A DNA stretch of 64,000 bases, taken from positions 28,374 through 92,373 of the forward strand of contig CAMYOG010000050.1 of assembly GCA_947259925.1 (NCBI GenBank), in the 5' to 3' direction. Shown here one piece after another: positions 63,431 through 64,000 of this stretch. Numbering within the stretch: position 1 is the first letter of the stretch; each line of letters opens with the position of its first letter. This stretch comes from Thermoanaerobaculia bacterium. GTDB taxonomy: Bacteria > Acidobacteriota > Thermoanaerobaculia > Multivoradales > JAHEKO01. The position numbers and the translations under genes were made by a program. Under the pieces are notes generated by a model. That model made no database searches and was not told the origin of the DNA. It saw nothing but the letters and a program-made list of their open reading frames with translations.

Positions 63431-64000
63431 CTACTCGTCGCCGCCGGCGGCGGCCATCGCCCTCTGCACGCGATGGGCGAGCAGACCTGAGCCCGGCAGA
63501 TAGGTGCCGCCGTCGACCACCAGCAGGGCGCCGGTCACATAGGCGGCGAGCGGTGAGGCCAGGAAGACCGCCGCCTGGCCGATGTCGTCCACGGTGCCGT
63601 AGCGGGCGAGCGGGATCGCCGAAGTGAATCTGGCCCGCGCCTCGGGGTCGTCTGGACCGAGCCGTTTCATCCCCTCGGTACCTTCGATCGGACCGGGCAC
63701 GATGCCGTTGGATCGGATGCCGTAGCGACCCCACTCCAGCGCCAGGTTGCGCATCAGGTTGTCGACCCCCGCCTTGGCCGCGCCACAGTGGGCCTGCGCG
63801 ATGTGCGGCACCGAGGCCTGGCCGGCCGAGATGAAGAGGAGACAACCCCGGGTCTCGCGAAGCTGCTCGAACGCCGCCCGGGCGGCGTTGAACGAGCCGA
63901 GCAGATCGATGTCGACCACCGCCTTGAAACCGTTGGCGCTCATCTCCTCCGCCGGTGCCAGGAAGTTGCCGGCCGCGCCACAGACCAGGACGTCGATCGG
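63431..64000 (-). CDS. SDR-family oxidoreductase, 2,4-dienoyl-CoA reductase-like (5-prime end missing)
   Basis: 190 residues; the frame stays open through the right edge, so the N-terminal NAD(P) motif lies outside the window and the ATG at 63943 is internal. VLVCGAAGNFLAPAEEMSAN corresponds to the SDR NNAG strand. The active-site region reads QAHCGAAKAGVDNLMRNLAL: Lys is kept but the usual Tyr four residues before it is replaced by His, as in dienoyl-CoA reductases. GIRSNGIVPGPIEGTEGM, GTVDDIGQAAVFLASPLAAY and GALLVVDGGTYLPG complete the fold. It probably serves fatty-acid oxidation. Confidence 0.88.
   Translation of the reverse strand, partial: PIDVLVCGAAGNFLAPAEEMSANGFKAVVDIDLLGSFNAARAAFEQLRETRGCLLFISAGQASVPHIAQAHCGAAKAGVDNLMRNLALEWGRYGIRSNGIVPGPIEGTEGMKRLGPDDPEARARFTSAIPLARYGTVDDIGQAAVFLASPLAAYVTGALLVVDGGTYLPGSGLLAHRVQRAMAAAGGDE

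Overview
The window is high-GC bacterial chromosome, densely coded on both strands. Inference: an Acidobacteriota-type organism (Thermoanaerobaculia/Holophagae-like). This rests on the mix of gene families: MglA-like GTPase with roadblock protein, a NYN-LOTUS protein, STN/VWA and FecR proteins with an ECF sigma factor, a BNR/VPS10 beta-propeller exoprotein, S8 proteases with FIWSD repeats, futalosine-pathway menaquinone genes and a bactofilin. I see no phage, IS element, plasmid gene, rRNA or CRISPR array, so this looks like core and lineage-specific chromosome.

Layout. 1-2.9 kb (minus): start of a YvcK-like protein, an HTH-TPR protein, MglA GTPase, roadblock protein and NYN-LOTUS protein. 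3-14 kb: PqqD-like protein overlapping an OPT peptide transporter, a beta-barrel protein, a SpoIIE-type phosphatase, an S8 protease with a Cys-rich insert, a YVTN propeller, PepD dipeptidase and a secreted TAP-type peptidase. 13.7-15 kb: three small unknown genes. 15.2-18.7 kb (plus): mqnP, mqnE, a deoxynucleoside kinase and thiG, ended by a terminator, then tRNA-Arg(ACG) and an RRM protein; thiC lies opposite with its TPP riboswitch. 21.3-26.1 kb: beta-lactamase-fold hydrolase and the first large FIWSD-repeat S8 protease. 26.3-30.5 kb (minus): an operon of ECF sigma, FecR-STN, TPR and STN-VWA genes ending in a strong terminator. 30.6-38.1 kb: small membrane protein, BlaI-type repressor, small ORFs, a large BNR protein, a divergent pair of secreted LolA/LppX-like proteins and a flavin oxidoreductase. 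38.2-43.1 kb: OmpA lipoprotein and bactofilin, divergent from a GlrR-GlrK-lipoprotein triad. 43-50.2 kb: DUF72, a small ORF, class II aldolase, and a nucleoside ABC transporter operon with its phosphorylase. 50.3-52.9 kb: the second FIWSD-repeat S8 protease. 53.2-64 kb: BtuF-like binding protein, NatAB-type ABC exporter, a GNAT-like protein of unknown role, cupin, YbaK, DUF3592 and secreted M20 proteins, an unknown secreted protein and a partial SDR.

How it fits together. The region is rich in protein and peptide use: three secreted S8 proteases, a TAP-type peptidase, a secreted M20 hydrolase, cytosolic PepD and an OPT importer. Nucleoside uptake and phosphorolysis form a second salvage theme. 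The least explained items are the paired S8 proteases sharing hexapeptide repeats and a C-terminal tail, the sigma/FecR operon carrying STN domains but no TonB receptor, the GlrRK/QseG-like triad next to a bactofilin, and an MqnE with an unusual cysteine spacing.
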